DNA from: Viola odorata
Lineage: Eukaryota; Streptophyta; Magnoliopsida; Malpighiales; Violaceae
Assembly: GCA_963691705.1 (NCBI GenBank)
Contig: OY829542.1
Coordinates: forward strand, 55,841,002 to 55,905,001
Reading direction: 5' to 3'
DNA length: 64,000 nt
Both the position numbers and the translations under genes were made by a program. Of the stretch, positions 20,068-32,428 are shown piece by piece (position 1 is the first letter of the stretch; each line of letters begins with the position of its first letter). Below the pieces are notes generated by a model. That model was given only the letters and a program-made list of their open reading frames with translations. It ran no database searches and had not been told where the DNA came from.

Positions 20068-21240
20068 TTATGCTACGACCTTCATGTTGCTCTCCTCGGC
20101 TCGAAGGGTCTTGATGAGCAAGGCAGTTATATCTCGAGCCTTTGTGGTGGCCCTCGTGGCGTAGTCTCGCGGGCTTTGGGCCTTGTCTGCTGGGCTCGCA
20201 TCATCTCCTCCCCATTCGCAAGGATTCGTCCTCGAATCCACACCGTTGCTCCCCTCTAACCCTTCTCCTTCGCTATCTGCAAAGAAAGGTGAGAGATCAG
20301 TGATGTTAAAAGAGTGGTTAGTGTTGCCGTAGGAAGGCGGTATATCAAGGACATAGGCATTATCACTAATTTTCTCAAGGATAAGAAATGGGCCTTCTCC
20401 CCGTGGACTAAGCTTGTGTGCTCGCCGTTCCTTTGTCATATGAACCCACACTAAATCACCCACTTCGAAGGTGCGGGTGTGGCGACCAACATCACGCTTT
20501 TTGATTAGATTGGCGTTGATGGCCTCAATGCGGCTCTTGGCCTTGGCATGGACCTTGCACACCATTTGCGCCTTGGCTTCACCGTCTAAACTAGCACAAG
20601 CAGTCAAAGGAAGAGGTAGCAAGTCTATGGGGGTAAGAGGGTTGAACCCATAGACAAGCTCAAATGGTGAAAAGTGAGTGGTGGAATGCATTGTGCGGTT
20701 GTATGCAAACTCGATAAAAGGAATGCATTCTTCCCAAGACTTGGGGTTTTGATTTATCATAATGCGCAATAGGGTGCCGAGCGTCCTTTTGACTACCTCG
20801 GTTTGTCCATCCGTTTGGGGGTGGTATGAGGTAGAGAAGAGTAGCTTGGTTCCTAATTTGGCCCACAAAACACGCCAAAAGTGTGCAAGGAACTTATTGT
20901 CACGATCGCTCACTATGGTCCTAGGCATACCATGAAGCCTCACAATCTCATGAAAGAACATGGTAGCAACATGCGAAGCATCATTTGTGGATTGACATGG
21001 AATAAAATGAGCCATTTTTTAGAACCTATCAACAACCACAAAATAAGGCATCCTTGTCGTGCTTAGTGCGTGGAAGCCCTAATACAAAGTCCATAGAAAT
21101 GTCATGCCAAGGGTGAGAAGCTATGGGAAGTGGCATGTAACGCCCCTGGTTTATACTACGGGTTTTAGCTCGTTTACATGCAATGCATGACCCAACAATG
21201 CGTGACACTAGCTTTTTCATTTTAGGCCAATAAAAAATGC
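20068..21240 (-). pseudogene. G1 integrase, broken, with tail encoded in the LTR
   Basis: The frame breaks near 21229-21238 (T run), just before the WPKMKK motif, and again near 21040, followed by a stop. Visible parts are the CxxC half of the HHCC zinc site (CIACKRAK), the first catalytic Asp in MDFVLGLPRTK, the second in IVSDRDNKF and the Glu in HPQTDGQTE. The C-terminal GDLVWVHMTKERR...YVLDIPPSYG region follows. The last ~45 codons cross the polypurine tract (read as EWGGD) and 136 bp of the 3' LTR, ending at a TAA at 20068. The element cannot make an intact integrase. Confidence 0.85.
20204..20216 (-). other. G1 polypurine tract
   Basis: On the minus strand AATGGGGAGGAGA lies directly before the 3' LTR start TGATGCGAGC. 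It primes plus-strand synthesis and here also codes part of the integrase tail. Confidence 0.75.
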
Positions 21241-23743
21241 TCCTTAAGTGTGCTTAGTGTCTTTTTGATCCTGAAATGACCCTTTAGTCCCCCCCCATGG
21301 GCTTCCCGAACCAACAATTCATGGGAGCTACACACAGGTATGCACAATTTACCCTTGCGAAAGAGGAATTCATCATGCATGGTATAGTGGTCAAAAGCCC
21401 CATGGGCGCAAGCAAGAAACACATCTTTGAAATCCAAGTCATTTGCATATAATGAGGTGAGATGTGAAAAACCTAACGTGCGAGAATGTAAAGAAGTGAG
21501 GAGCGCATACCTTCGGGACAAAGCATCGGCCACCACATTGTCCTTTCCCTTTAGGTATTTGATGTGATAAGGAAACCTTTCGATGAATTCGAGCCAAGCG
21601 GCGTGCCTCTTGTTGAGCTTCCCTTGCCCTTTGAGGTACATAAGGCTCAAGTGGTCCGTATAGACTACAAACTCCCTCGGGGTCAAGTAATGCTCCCATA
21701 CTTCCAACGCCCTCACTAGCGCGTATAGCTCTCTATCGTAGGTGCAATAGTTGAGCTAAGCCGCCTTCAACTTCTCGCTGAAAAATGTTACGGGTTGCTT
21801 GTCTTGGATCAACACCGCACCTATCCCAATGCCACTAGCATCGCACTCGACCTCGAAGGTGCGCTCAAAGTTGGGAAGGATGAGCATCGGGCTAGTGGTG
21901 AGCCTTTCTTTGAGTGCGGTAAAGGCTTGGGCTTGCGCACCCCTCCACACAAAAGGGACGTCCTTCTTGGTCAGCTCATTCAATGGCGCAGCAATGGTCG
22001 AGAAATCCTTCACAAACCGGCAATAAAACTCGGCCAGCCCATGGAAGGACCTCACTTCGCCGACTGTGGTTGGCGTGGGCCATTCGGCAATCGCCTTCAC
22101 CTTGTCTTGGTCCACCTTAAGCCCTTCGGCACCTACAATAAAACCCAAAAAGTGGACTTCCTCCAAGCAAAACTCACACTTGGAGAGTTTGGCATATAAC
22201 TTGTGTGTGCGAAGGGTTAGAAATACTTGATGCAAGTGGCCCAAATGGGCTTGTGAAGAGGTGTTATATACTAAGATGTCATCAAAGTAGACCACCACAA
22301 AATGACCTATAAATGGCCTTAAAACATGGTTCATGAGCCGCATGAAGGTGCTAGGGGCGTTTGTTAAGCCACACGGCATAACAAGCCACTCATACAATCC
22401 AAATTTTATTTTAAAAGTGGTTTTCCATCGATCACCTTCATTCATTTTAATTTGGTGGTACCCGCTTACTAAATCAATCTTGGAAAACACTTTGGCATTA
22501 CACAATTCATCTAGCATGTCATCTAACCTAGGGATAGGGTGTGAGTATTTGATGGTTACCTTGTTAAGGGCACGACAGTCCATACACATTCGCCATGATC
22601 CGTCCTTCTTGGGAACCCAGATGACTGGCACGGTGCATGGAGATAGGCTCTCGCGGATGAAGCCTTTGGCCAGCAGCCCATCAACTTGCGTTTGGAGCTC
22701 TTGCGTCTCCTTGGGATTGCACCGATAGGCTGGTCCGTTCGGCAAGGTGGATCCGGGTGCGAACTCGATTTTATGTTCAATGCCCCTTGTTGGCGGCAAG
22801 CCTTCGAGAATCTCATCCGGGAAAACGTCCCCAAATTCCTGCAAAATAGGGGAAACCAATTTTGGCACGGGAGGGTTAGCATTAGTGGCGTTTAAAGCCA
22901 AAAACTTGAACTGAATTAAGATGCAAGGTTTGCGCATGATGAGCGCATATCTAATATCTCTCCCCTTGGCCATCAAACTCACTTTTCCCTCCACTCTTGC
23001 TGCCCTAAGGGCCTCACTAGCTTGCTCATTTTTTTCAAGCTTTGTTTTGCCCTTCTCAGCTCCATTTTTCTCTCGGCTCTCCTTGTTCCCTCCTCTTGGC
23101 ACATGCTCAATATTTTCATGGCCGTTGTTTTCCCCATACTTCCCGCTTACTTTCTTCTCTCCACTCCAATCACTCTCTTTCTTTTCAAGTGATCCCGAAA
23201 TTTCAAAAGTAGAGCAAGCCTTTTCTAGTTTGATTTGATCCTCGTAAACTTGGCTTGGGGACAAGGGCGAGATTAGGAACTTTCGCCCCTCATGCTGAAG
23301 TTTGTAGTTATTCTTGAATCCATCATGGATTGCCTTGCGGTCGTATTGCCAAGGCCGGCCTAGAAGCAAGTGGCTCGCTTGCATTGGGGCCACATCACAC
23401 AAGCGTTTATCCTTGTAACCTCCGATGTTAAAAGGGACCAAGACTTGTCGTTGTACCTTGACTGTGTTCCCGTCGTTGAACCAATTCAGCACGTACGGGT
23501 GGGGGTGCTTCAAGCTGTTGAGACCCAAGGAATGGACTAGGAGGGCGCTCGCTACATCCGCGCAACTCCCATTATCAATGATGATGGACATAGCCATGCC
23601 GTTGGAGGTTCCCCTAGTATGGGATAGGTTTTCCCTTTGCGCAATCAAAGCATCATCCTCTCGTCCCTTCATACTCAAATTCCTTCTTATGACGAGGCAT
23701 TGAGGCACTTCCACATGGTCGTAGTCATCACTGATGGCGTGCT
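21222..23743 (-). pseudogene. G1 protease, reverse transcriptase and RNase H, broken
   Basis: A frame open from the solo-LTR junction (23743) to a TAG at 21756 encodes an aspartic protease (IIDNGSCADV, where DNG replaces the usual DSG/DTG), then reverse transcriptase with YFDDILVY, and the start of RNase H (VECDASGIGIGAVL). After the TAG (KAA*LNY, probably a former CAG) the same frame continues through the RNase H part ([20 protein letters not shown]) to 21222. Gag is absent upstream. Confidence 0.85.
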
Positions 23744-24994
23744 TGTCGAGGTCACGATCAAATAATTACAACTTATCACATGCAACAAAAAAGGATTGAA
23801 GACAGTGGCAAGAGGTTCAATCCACAGAGAAAGGTGAATACATACACTAGACAAGACCAGATATAAAGTAAAACAATAAAAGAAACAATGGGGGGTTTTG
23901 GTTGGTTAATCTAGTTAACCAAGATAGAGATAGCTGCTAACAAGTTAACTAATAAAAACATAAATCAAGGGCAAGAAAGTAAAACACAATCAGGGGCAAG
24001 ACATGCAAACACAATCAAGGGCACGACATGCAAACAGAAGTCAAATAAAGAAATAAAGTCAAAAGAGAAGAAATTAAAGAAATAAAATCAGAGGAGAAGA
24101 TAAGAAAGATTCCTAGCAAAGGTTTTTCTCGGGCTGCATCGAGGGCATGAAATTCTCTTGACCTCGAGGGCTAGATAATCATCGGCGCAGAAATATTCTA
24201 TTCTCATGCCATAGACCTGCTATAGGGACCGCGTTTCCATACCGCATCCCCTACTTACCTTCTTAGATAAAAGTCACCCCCCGTTTCCACATATGAGGTG
24301 ACCTTGACGTTCCGCCATCCTCCCAGGCACGAATGCGGGGAGTCCAAACTCAGAACGCCCATGAAGGGGAGGTAAGATAGATCTAGGGCGTGATAGCTCA
24401 ACTTGTCAGACTCGTATCACATACCCTAATCGGTTGTTTACCCCTAGATGAAGACCTCTCGCGCTGTCTCCCCTAGGTGTCTACTATTATCTCAAGGCTT
24501 CGTGTCAGTTATAACCAAGAGAATGACAGTAATCATCTAGGTCTAGATATTAGTTGGCCAGACTACTAATCTGGCCCTAGACGAATTAACAAGAAACCGA
24601 TAAACAATCGAATACAACTATAAGAATATATTAAACACAATTAGGCCTCTTAACTACCCATGCAACCCTCAAAATACCTCTACTAAGAAGGAAGAATCTA
24701 GCTACTCATACCACAAAACAAGTAAACAAAATAGGAAAAGGAAGATTGCATAAAAGAAGAAGAACAAGAAATGTTACCGGCCGGAGCAAAGCTCCGGTTA
24801 AGTTCAATGATGTCATGATAGGTGAGGGTGGTTATAAATGATTGCCTTAGGGTGTGTTATAATATTTTAGGGTTGAGGCCGCCGGTTGCACATGCAAGGA
24901 TGACTCACCAAAATGACTCACACAAAAGGACAACGGACTCTAGGACACTTGGCTCATTTTTGTGGAAGGTAGAAAGATGCTATAAATGTCAACA
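23744..24994 (-). mobile_element. Athila-like solo LTR at the G1 gag position
   Basis: In plus orientation it runs TGTCGAGG...TGTCAACA (1,251 bp), ends that complement each other over TGTYGA. Its central block (about 24230-24520) is nearly the same as the X LTR, while its flanks are not. I saw no internal region, so it looks like a solo LTR. The 5-bp flanks (GTGCT and CGTTC) do not match, so a deletion may have accompanied it, consistent with the loss of G1 gag. Confidence 0.6.
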
Positions 24995-25225
24995 CGTTCA
25001 TGCATGAAAGAGATGAAGAATGACTGATTTAATCCAGCAAAAACACCAACAAGATGAACGAAAGCGTTTTAGATGGATCAAACACGTGAAAATAGCCAAA
25101 AATTTGGAGAAGTCCCAAATGGCCGAAAATGACAAGAACCACAAGGGATCGATTTTGAACCGTGGGAATACCTTGTTAACGAAGAAAGTTGCAACCTTGA
25201 AGACAGCTGGTGCTCCGCTACCACA
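24995..25225 (-). other. G1 leader remnant and primer binding site
   Basis: On the minus strand, two bases after the 5' LTR end (25226), TGGTAGCGGAGCACC (25223-25209) resembles the initiator-Met tRNA primer site TGGTATCAGAGC with two changes. About 200 bp of leader remain before the solo LTR. No gag start is recognisable. Confidence 0.65.
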
Positions 25226-25789
25226 TGATAAGGCCCAAGCGCCTTGAGAGGCTTGGCCTTCGCTGATGAGCACGGATCTAGTCTTTGCACAGTTGGCTTT
25301 GAGCACGAATTGGACTTAGAACTTGGATAGGATGGTTTAGGGTGAATCGGATGCAGCAGACAGTGTATGAAAGAAGAAACGTTTGGTAAGATGAAAGGAA
25401 ATGGGTTATTTATATAGAATCTCAAAGGCTTGAACGGATTACAAGCGTTTGAGGGGACCTTGACGAACAAGGTGGAAAGCTTTCTAAGAAAGCAATGATC
25501 CGGCCACCCACCATGGAAGGAGGTGGACGGGAATGGATCTAAGATCCTCCTAGTAGCTAGGCTACGGTTGGCTTAAGGCTCAAGATGAAAATCTCAAATC
25601 AAAAGCAAGGCTAAAATGAAGACAAGTCCTTCATTTTATAGCGGAGATATTTACAAGGGGAATTACCCTAAGCGCCCTTGGACAAAGGGGTCATTACTCA
25701 CAAGTGACTCGGGCCCGCTTGGCTGAGTGACTAGGCGTGGTTGAGGGGCAATGACGTGGCTCATTCGGGGCCTTGGCTTTGGGCGTGAC
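25226..25789 (-). repeat. G1 5' LTR, first part
   Basis: It runs from TGATAAGGCC to the X insertion point at 25789 and resumes at 48260. It holds the uninterrupted hAT target site (GTTTGAGG once). Confidence 0.85.
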
Positions 25790-27345
25790 TGATCGTCACT
25801 CAAATATACTAATATTTTCCTGGTGCCTAGATGCACAAATTAATGTGTATAAGGGCAAGACAGGGCCGAACCACAGAGATTGAAGGAATAAAATGTTAAT
25901 GAAGATGTATGACAAGGCAATATGCGACAGATCGAAACCAAGTAACACTAAGGGGGGGGGGGGTATGTTGATTAATGAATTAATCAACGCAAAGTATGAG
26001 AGCTAACAAAACAAAATTGTAAAATAATTATCTAGGGCACAAAAATAAGATGTAATCAAGGGCAAGAAATATAAACAGATCGAGGACCAGAAAAGTAATA
26101 AAAGAGATATTAACCAGATAGGAAGAGATCTTAGCAAAAGGTGTTCCTTTGGGTTGTTTTCAAGGTTGGCTAGTCATTGGCACAATAATATTCCAAACTC
26201 ATGTACAAACCTGTTATAGGGACCGCACATCCATGCCGCATCCCCTGCTTACCTTCTTAGATAAAAGTCACCCCCCGTTTCCACATATGAGGTGACCTTG
26301 ACGTTCCGCCATCCTCCCAGGCACGAATACGGGGAGGCCAAACTCAGAACGCCCATGAAGGGGAGGTAAGATAGATCTAGGGCGCGATAGCTCGGCTTGT
26401 CAGACCCGTATCCCATACCCTAGATAACCGTTTACCCCTAGATAGAGGTCTCTCGCGCTACCTCTGCTAGGTGTCTACTACTATTCCAGGGCTTCGCGTC
26501 AGGTATAACCCTAGAAATGACATTACTTATGCAGAAATACTAACAGGTGATCAAGCTCTCAACATTTCTAGACAAGCATGTAATTAAAACGGTAAACAAT
26601 CATGTACCACAAGAGAATATATTAAGCATGCATTAGACCTCTTAGCCAAACCTACAACCCGTAGAACACCCTTCACTAAGAAGGGGGTATTTAGCTACTC
26701 ATACTATAATATAAACAGTAGATATTAATATTCATGCACAATAAAGTAAAAGAAGATAAGGATAGAAGAAACCAAAGGTTGGATTAATTAATCAATGGAG
26801 GAAAGCGTGCTCCTTTACAAAAGTTGTTCTTGATGACAAGAGGAGAAGATCCCCAGAAAACAAGAGCTGAAATTAATGTCTGAAAATATCCTTGGACAGT
26901 CGTCCCCTACAAAAACCCTAGCACTATGCTTATATAGCCTAATACTAGCTAGGAGACAAAACAGCTAAGGGCAATGAGGACGTGACAACACATGTCCTTG
27001 CAAAGGGAATATTCTGGGATTCCTGACACGCCTGATGCCTTCTGGAAGCGCATGGGATTCCGTGCGGATCTTTTGAAGATGCTTCTCTTTGGTGGAAGAT
27101 GCAGAACTGTCGAGGCCTTGAGACCGCGCACTGGTCTGGTTCGCGTCGAGGTCTTGACAACGTTCTGGTCTTCTAGGCCTTGAAACTGGTAATCCTCAGA
27201 AATGCTCCAAAATTGCTTCTTTTCGATCTTTTTCCTCTTTGATGCTAATCTGCAAATAAGATTGGAAAAAAGGTCAAATAGCAACATCAAGCTCCCGAAA
27301 GGGCTAGAAAATAGGGTAAAACCGAGACCATGAAACGTGCTATCA
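25790..27345 (-). repeat. X 3' LTR (left copy)
   Basis: 1,556 bp. A TATA-like CTATATAAGC on the minus strand lies near 26928-26939. Sampled by eye it differs from the right copy by about 2-3%, including a G run (12 G near 25952) that is G6 plus T4 in the other copy. Confidence 0.9.
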
Positions 27346-29053
27346 AACATCCCCACACTGCCCCTATGCTTGCCCTCGAGCATAAACAAAATTGGAAAAC
27401 ACCTCATCAAATAACATACATTATCAACACCCAACACACAGAATTGACATGACGTCTGACAAGCTATACCCAACCAGAACAAATCCAGACCTAGAAAAGT
27501 ACCTGCATCTGGCTGATAGAATAACGACCCTATCAACCAGACTTTCCCAGACCCAGCCTATTCACTAGCAGTCCTCACAAAGAGATGTATTTGCACTCAT
27601 ACTCAGAATAAAAGAAGTGTTTAAGCTATCACTCAAGAACGCAAATAACACAACACAGGCATAGTTTGCAAGTCAATCTGAGTACTGTAAAACACCAGCA
27701 TGGGCAATCAATGATCAGAAAAACAACGCATCAACAAAGAGAAAGAAAAGGGGTGCGATGAGCTAGAAATGTGGAAGAGAGGTGAGAGATGATGAAGAGG
27801 GAAGTAGGGAGAGAAAAGAAGGAAATAAGAGAAAGAACCAGATGGAGCCTGGGCAGATTCCTTGGCTGAGGAAAAAGGCGAAGTGGCAAGGAAGCTTTCA
27901 CCGAGGGCACGTTGATGATTCGGGGGCTAGACAAAGATCTTCTTTCGGGGGCTGGAGAACGTTCTTGTTGAGGCTTCGGATGTGGATGCTTTTCTTGGAA
28001 GTTCAGCACCCTTCTTCTTTTATTTTGAAATTTAAATGTTTTTTTTTAGAAGAAACCAAGGGGTACGAACCAGTTGAAACTCTAAATCTTCCGGGACATT
28101 AGACTTCTAATTTTTCGTTATGTTCTTGCCCTTGATCTGCTTCCAGCATCGATAGTGACTTCTTCGATTTCCCCACACTTGAACGCTTCTGGGGCTCGAA
28201 TTGTTTGAATAATCTAAGGCTCGAAACTCTTTCGATCTTTTGCTTTTCTTTCCCTAGATCTCTGCCTTCTTCTCTGAAGTCTTTTGCTTTTGTCTGCTTC
28301 CCCACACTTGAACTTGTCTACACATTCTTTAGATGTCTAGCCCTCGATGTTACCCCCAATAATTGCTACCTCACCTGCCAAGGAAAAAGATCAAGGAAAT
28401 GAAAATGGTCAGGAAAGAGTATGAAAAGAAGGGGAATGTTGGGGGCATGAAAAGAGAAGAGAAATGAGGGGGAGAAAAGAAAGAAAGAGACATTGATGCG
28501 AAATTTTCCATCATATCTAAGCTTTCCCATGTCTAACAGTGACTATATCGCGGGATATTATGCAACCTAGACCGTGCCTAGCTAAGCATTTTCACTCAAG
28601 AATAAAAGGCATAAAGCTCAAAAATGCTCACGGGATCAAATTGTGACTACTGGTGTCCAGGGCAAGATTGGATATAAGGGCTAGCAGGTCTGAAAATGCA
28701 TGCTTAGGTGCAGATGTGATGAATGTCATGTTTCTCCTATGCATCAAAAGTTGAAAATGCATGCCAAAAATGAGGGTTTGAAAACTGGCAGTGGGAAATT
28801 TTCCTAGCAAAAATAAAATCCGAAAAACATACAATCATACAACAAACTTGAAAATAAACATGCAATCATGCAGGCAAAGCGCATAAATAAATCCCTCCCC
28901 ATACTTAGGCAACGCATTGTCCTCAATGCGGGGAGAGCACGAAAAAGTAGTTCAAGAAAAATAAAGACAGTACACCGAAATAAAAGAAAGCATTAAAATT
29001 TTTCAGTGCCCTTTTCGGGGGCTAGAGAAATGGAATTTTTCGGGGGGGGCGGG
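27346..29053 (-). other. X 3' non-coding region with two hairpin-polypurine modules
   Basis: There is no credible ORF in 1.7 kb. Next to the LTR, the tract AGTGTGGGGATG (27347-27358, minus strand) is preceded by a hairpin (27365-27384). A second tract, CCTAAGTATGGGGAGGG (28893-28909), is preceded by a perfect 7-bp hairpin (28913-28930). Confidence 0.7.
28893..28930 (-). other. X internal hairpin plus polypurine-like tract
   Basis: On the element strand, CGCATTG-AGGA-CAATGCG (28930-28913) is followed four bases later by CTAAGTATGGGGAGGG. The same layout is at 33523-33560 in Y, with one base pair of the stem changed on both sides. Confidence 0.7.
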
Positions 29054-30772
29054 TCACTGGGGTGGCAAATTGCGCCGGGCAACTTCAGTCGTCAAAGCCT
29101 GAAGTTCCCGCAGAATGGCCTGGAGGAGCCGCGTCTGAGTGAGGTCGTAGATAAGGAGGGGAATCGGGGGCTGGCTTGATGCTGATGCATTCTGGGTTTG
29201 AGGAGTCGCTTCAGCTTGGGGAGCTTGTTTTTCGAGGGCTGGAGGGATCGAAGTGGAACGGGGATTCGAGAGGTCTGGATAGTCAAAGTTTCCATCATTC
29301 TTGATCCCGAAAACCTTCTCTGCTGCGGGGGCACAACCTGGATAGAAACTCACCACACCTTGTGAGATACATAAATGGCCCATGACATCCAAGGTTCGGA
29401 TATCCAAGTCCTTGAATGCCAGGGGCTCAGAAAGATTACTAGCATATAGGTCAATTTTACGTATATTCACAACAAGCAAAGAGATAAGCGACCCAAAAAT
29501 AGGCCCACGGTTACCATTCAACACATGCAAAACACCCGAAGCTACCCAAAAGCCAAGATTAACCCTACATTTGTGTTTCATGCACCATAAAAAGAAAAGC
29601 TCCTGCACAGATATCTGTCCTGAGGAACCAAATCGTGCCGAAAAGGTAAGAGCTAGATATCTGTGCAGGATACGCAAAGCAGGATCGATGATTTCATGGG
29701 CTTTACTACCCTTTGGGTCATACTTAGCATCGGGTTTATTAGTGAGCTCACGGAAAGCAGCATTAGCATCAAAAATAGAAGGTATAACAGTCAAAGCATT
29801 CTTGTACAGGGGAGTATTCAATTCAACATCCGTGACAAATCCTAACCAGCAATTGAATTTCCCAAGGGTCAGATGTTCCCACTTGTTAGCTAACCTAAAG
29901 TTTATGAGACTAGGGGTAGAAGAGTTCGGACCAACCTTGCCCTTGGGCCTAAAAGTACCATGCACCCAGAACGTGGTGAAGAACTCAAGGGAAAGCTCAA
30001 TAAAGGTTGGATGTTCCAGATAGAATAGAGATTCCCAACCAATATTGGCCACATACTCCCTGACTTTAGACTCAATACCCATTTTAGCAAGAAAATCAAA
30101 ATCCAGGCGCACACAGGAGCTAATGCCCTTGGAATTCAGCATATTTAACTTATCTAGGGACGGCTTATCATTAAACACTATCCATTCATGAGGTGAAGAA
30201 AGGTCAGAAGTCACTTGCTAGGAGTTGGATCTGGGGACAGAGGAAGGAGCTGGAGTCTCGGCCTCGACATCATCGTCCGTTTCGGGGGCTCGAGGCTTCT
30301 TGGAGGTCGAGGGCTTACCTGCGCTGGAGGATGAAAGTTTCCTCTTCTGTCTCACTGGTGTGTCAACCATAGCTGGCTGCTCCGCTTTGGTCGGAGCCTT
30401 GGACTTTCCCTTTTTGGCAAGCGACTTTGCAGCGGCTGCCTTTTGCTTCTTCTCTGCCTCCTCCGCAACTTTCTAGGCCTCAAGATCTTCTTCTTCCTCG
30501 TCTGCTTCGTTGCCTTCGGCCTCTCCACTTTCTCCAGTGCCCTCCTCCATGGCCTCGTGGTCTTCTTGCTCCTGGTCATGAACAGGCTCAGTCTGCTCCT
30601 TCATGGCCTCGGCTTCTTCATCTGATACCAGGATGTCCTTGAGGACTTCCTCAACAGTTAGGGCAGGCTCTGGGCTAGAAAACGGTCGAGAGTTGCGTCA
30701 ATGGGAAGCTGTTTGGCGGATGAAGAGGGTTTTTTAGACTTAGATTTGGCTATGGACTTTGCAGTGGATGAC
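29054..30772 (-). pseudogene. X third ORF, C-terminal part (Athila ORF in env position)
   Basis: From the Y insertion (30772) this runs through a Lys/Ser/Pro/Glu-rich region (KRKLSSSSAGK, KKPRAPE), then a conserved-looking globular part from about 30217 (HEWIVFNDKP ... FSARFGSSGQISVQELFFLWCM ... FGSLISLLV) to the stop at 29054. In-frame TAG codons at 30473-30475 and 30218-30220 break it. It sits between integrase and the 3' LTR, where Athila elements carry an extra ORF of unclear function, sometimes called env-like. I see no convincing signal peptide or transmembrane helix, so I do not call it an envelope protein. Confidence 0.7.
30768..30772. repeat. Left target-site duplication of Y
   Basis: ATGAC occurs here and at 41052-41056, directly flanking the Y LTR ends. 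Removing Y and one copy leaves the X third ORF in frame. Confidence 0.9.
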
Positions 30773-32428
30773 TGACGGGTGCGTCGCATGTCCCGCATAA
30801 AATAAAAATACAACTCAGTGCTACGCTACAAATTAATGCAGATAGTGGTGAGAGGATCGATCCCACAAGGACAAGCTTTGTCTAATTCTTGATATTCCTG
30901 CAAATAACCAAGTAAAAACCAAGTTTGGGGGTTTAGATATAATTAAACGGAAAATACAGTAGCAAATAAAACCAGTAGCATGCAGTAAAAATGATTGTAA
31001 ATTAGAGAGAATCACAGTCGAGAAAGGATTCCGGGTAGAGATCTTAACGAGATGGCTTTGGTAAGTTGTTGATCATTGATAAAATACATTTTCGAAATGG
31101 TTTTCATAGAAGAAGTTGTGGAACCAGCTCTCGCTAGATTCCCAACCTGCTACAAAAGTGTTTAAAAGAATCTCATCATTTAAGACACCCTAATCTTCCT
31201 AAGTTCATCCTAAGATTCTAACCCGCCACTTTGCCTTGGCTATGCGGAGCCTTCTACAAAGGAATCAGAATACTTATGGAAGCACTTGAGAGATTGATTA
31301 AAAACAGTGAGGTCCCTCTTCTAGACAAGGGAGTACTTTCATCATCCTCAAGTCTGGTCTAGTCTGGCATTTGACCCAGCTGTCACCTAGGTCGGCCCTT
31401 CTCAAGGCCTTGGGATGGGATGACCGCCTAATTCAATTCCTTCTATCAGCTTAGACCAAGCAAATGCCCCTCATGCCCTGCTGATTTGTCTACAAACGTT
31501 CTCTAAGAGTGATTTAATCACAAAGGAACTGACTACACTTGCCCGAATTAAATTCAAGGTGATCAAGCTCAAAAATTAATAAAGACAAGTTTAAAATTAA
31601 AATAAGAAGGTTTGAAATATGAAATTCATTTCTATGAAGCTTAAACAAGTCTCACAATCAACATACCAGCCAATCTCTAGATCCCTACCAGGAACTTAGA
31701 GTTTAGTTACAATACATAATCAAAATAAACAAAAGGAGTTCAAATCCGAAATTGCAAGGAAAGCTGAAAAATCTGGAAAAAGGTTGGAAAATGCTGATTT
31801 TCTCTCTACTGTTCTCCCTCTCTTCCTTCTACGGTCTGGTTCTTCCTCCTCTCAAAATATACTTCAGAGGTCCAGCCTTCACCATAAAATAATTGCAGCA
31901 TGTGCTGCCATACCAGGCTGGTGCTGGGCACTACCTTACTTTAGGAGAGAATAATCTTGAATAAAACAAGGGGAATGTTTCATCATTCTTCCATTGATGT
32001 CCCCTTGTGCCTCTGCAAGGTGGAAGAGAGAATCCAGGCACTAATACTCGTGCTCAAGTCCTCCAGGTTCCAGGCTGGTTAAACCAGCACTCACAAATAA
32101 AAATACAAAAGTACGCTCAGTGCTGTCCAGGCTGGAACTCTGACAGGTCGCTTCATGTCAAGGCCTCGAGAAGAGCTGGAATCGGCAGATTGGTGCAATG
32201 GCCCTGGGACGAAGAGACCAAACTCGGGAGGCAACAGGCTGAAATCAAAATTCCAACTCTGATTGATTGTTTTGACTCTGATCTTCAAGCTTTTCGTTCC
32301 TTTTCCTCAATTAACGATTATTAAGCCTGAAAAGCAAAATAGGAAGGAAACAAGCTCAAAGTAGCATAATTATCATCTCAATTAATAATAAAAGAGAAGA
32401 TAAAACATTGAAAATAAACCATCAATCA
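30773..32428 (-). repeat. Y 3' LTR (left copy)
   Basis: It runs TGACGGGTGC...CATCAATCA in plus orientation. A TATA-like AGTATATTTTG on the minus strand lies near 31853-31863. An ORF-like stretch of 105 codons occurs identically in both LTRs but has no recognisable features. Confidence 0.95.

Larger units (their letters stand above)
17597..20203 (-). repeat. G1 3' LTR (left copy), interrupted by a hAT-like element
   Basis: About 981 bp once the hAT-like insert and one duplicated 8-mer are removed. By eye it differs from the right copy by about 4-5% over the first 155 bp, and by a ~45-bp indel. The end nearest the coding region encodes the integrase tail (20203-20068). Confidence 0.85.

Noticed and set aside
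23739..24999. Target-site duplication for the solo LTR
   Set aside because: The flanks GTGCT and CGTTC do not match convincingly, so no duplication is claimed.
25952..25963. Run of 12 G in the X left LTR
   Set aside because: Homopolymer variation or sequencing slip; the partner LTR has G6T4. No structural claim is made.
27731..28402. Several ORFs of 65-106 codons on both strands
   Set aside because: They lie in the purine-rich 3' non-coding part of X, start at non-ATG codons or lack any domain, and overlap each other.
29054..30214. Calling the X third ORF a viral envelope gene
   Set aside because: Position alone suggests env-like, but I see no signal peptide, fusion peptide or transmembrane segment.
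32007..32324. 105-codon ORF in the Y LTR, also at 40630-40947
   Set aside because: It is identical only because the LTRs are identical. The start is not an ATG in good context, and no domain or coding signal is seen.
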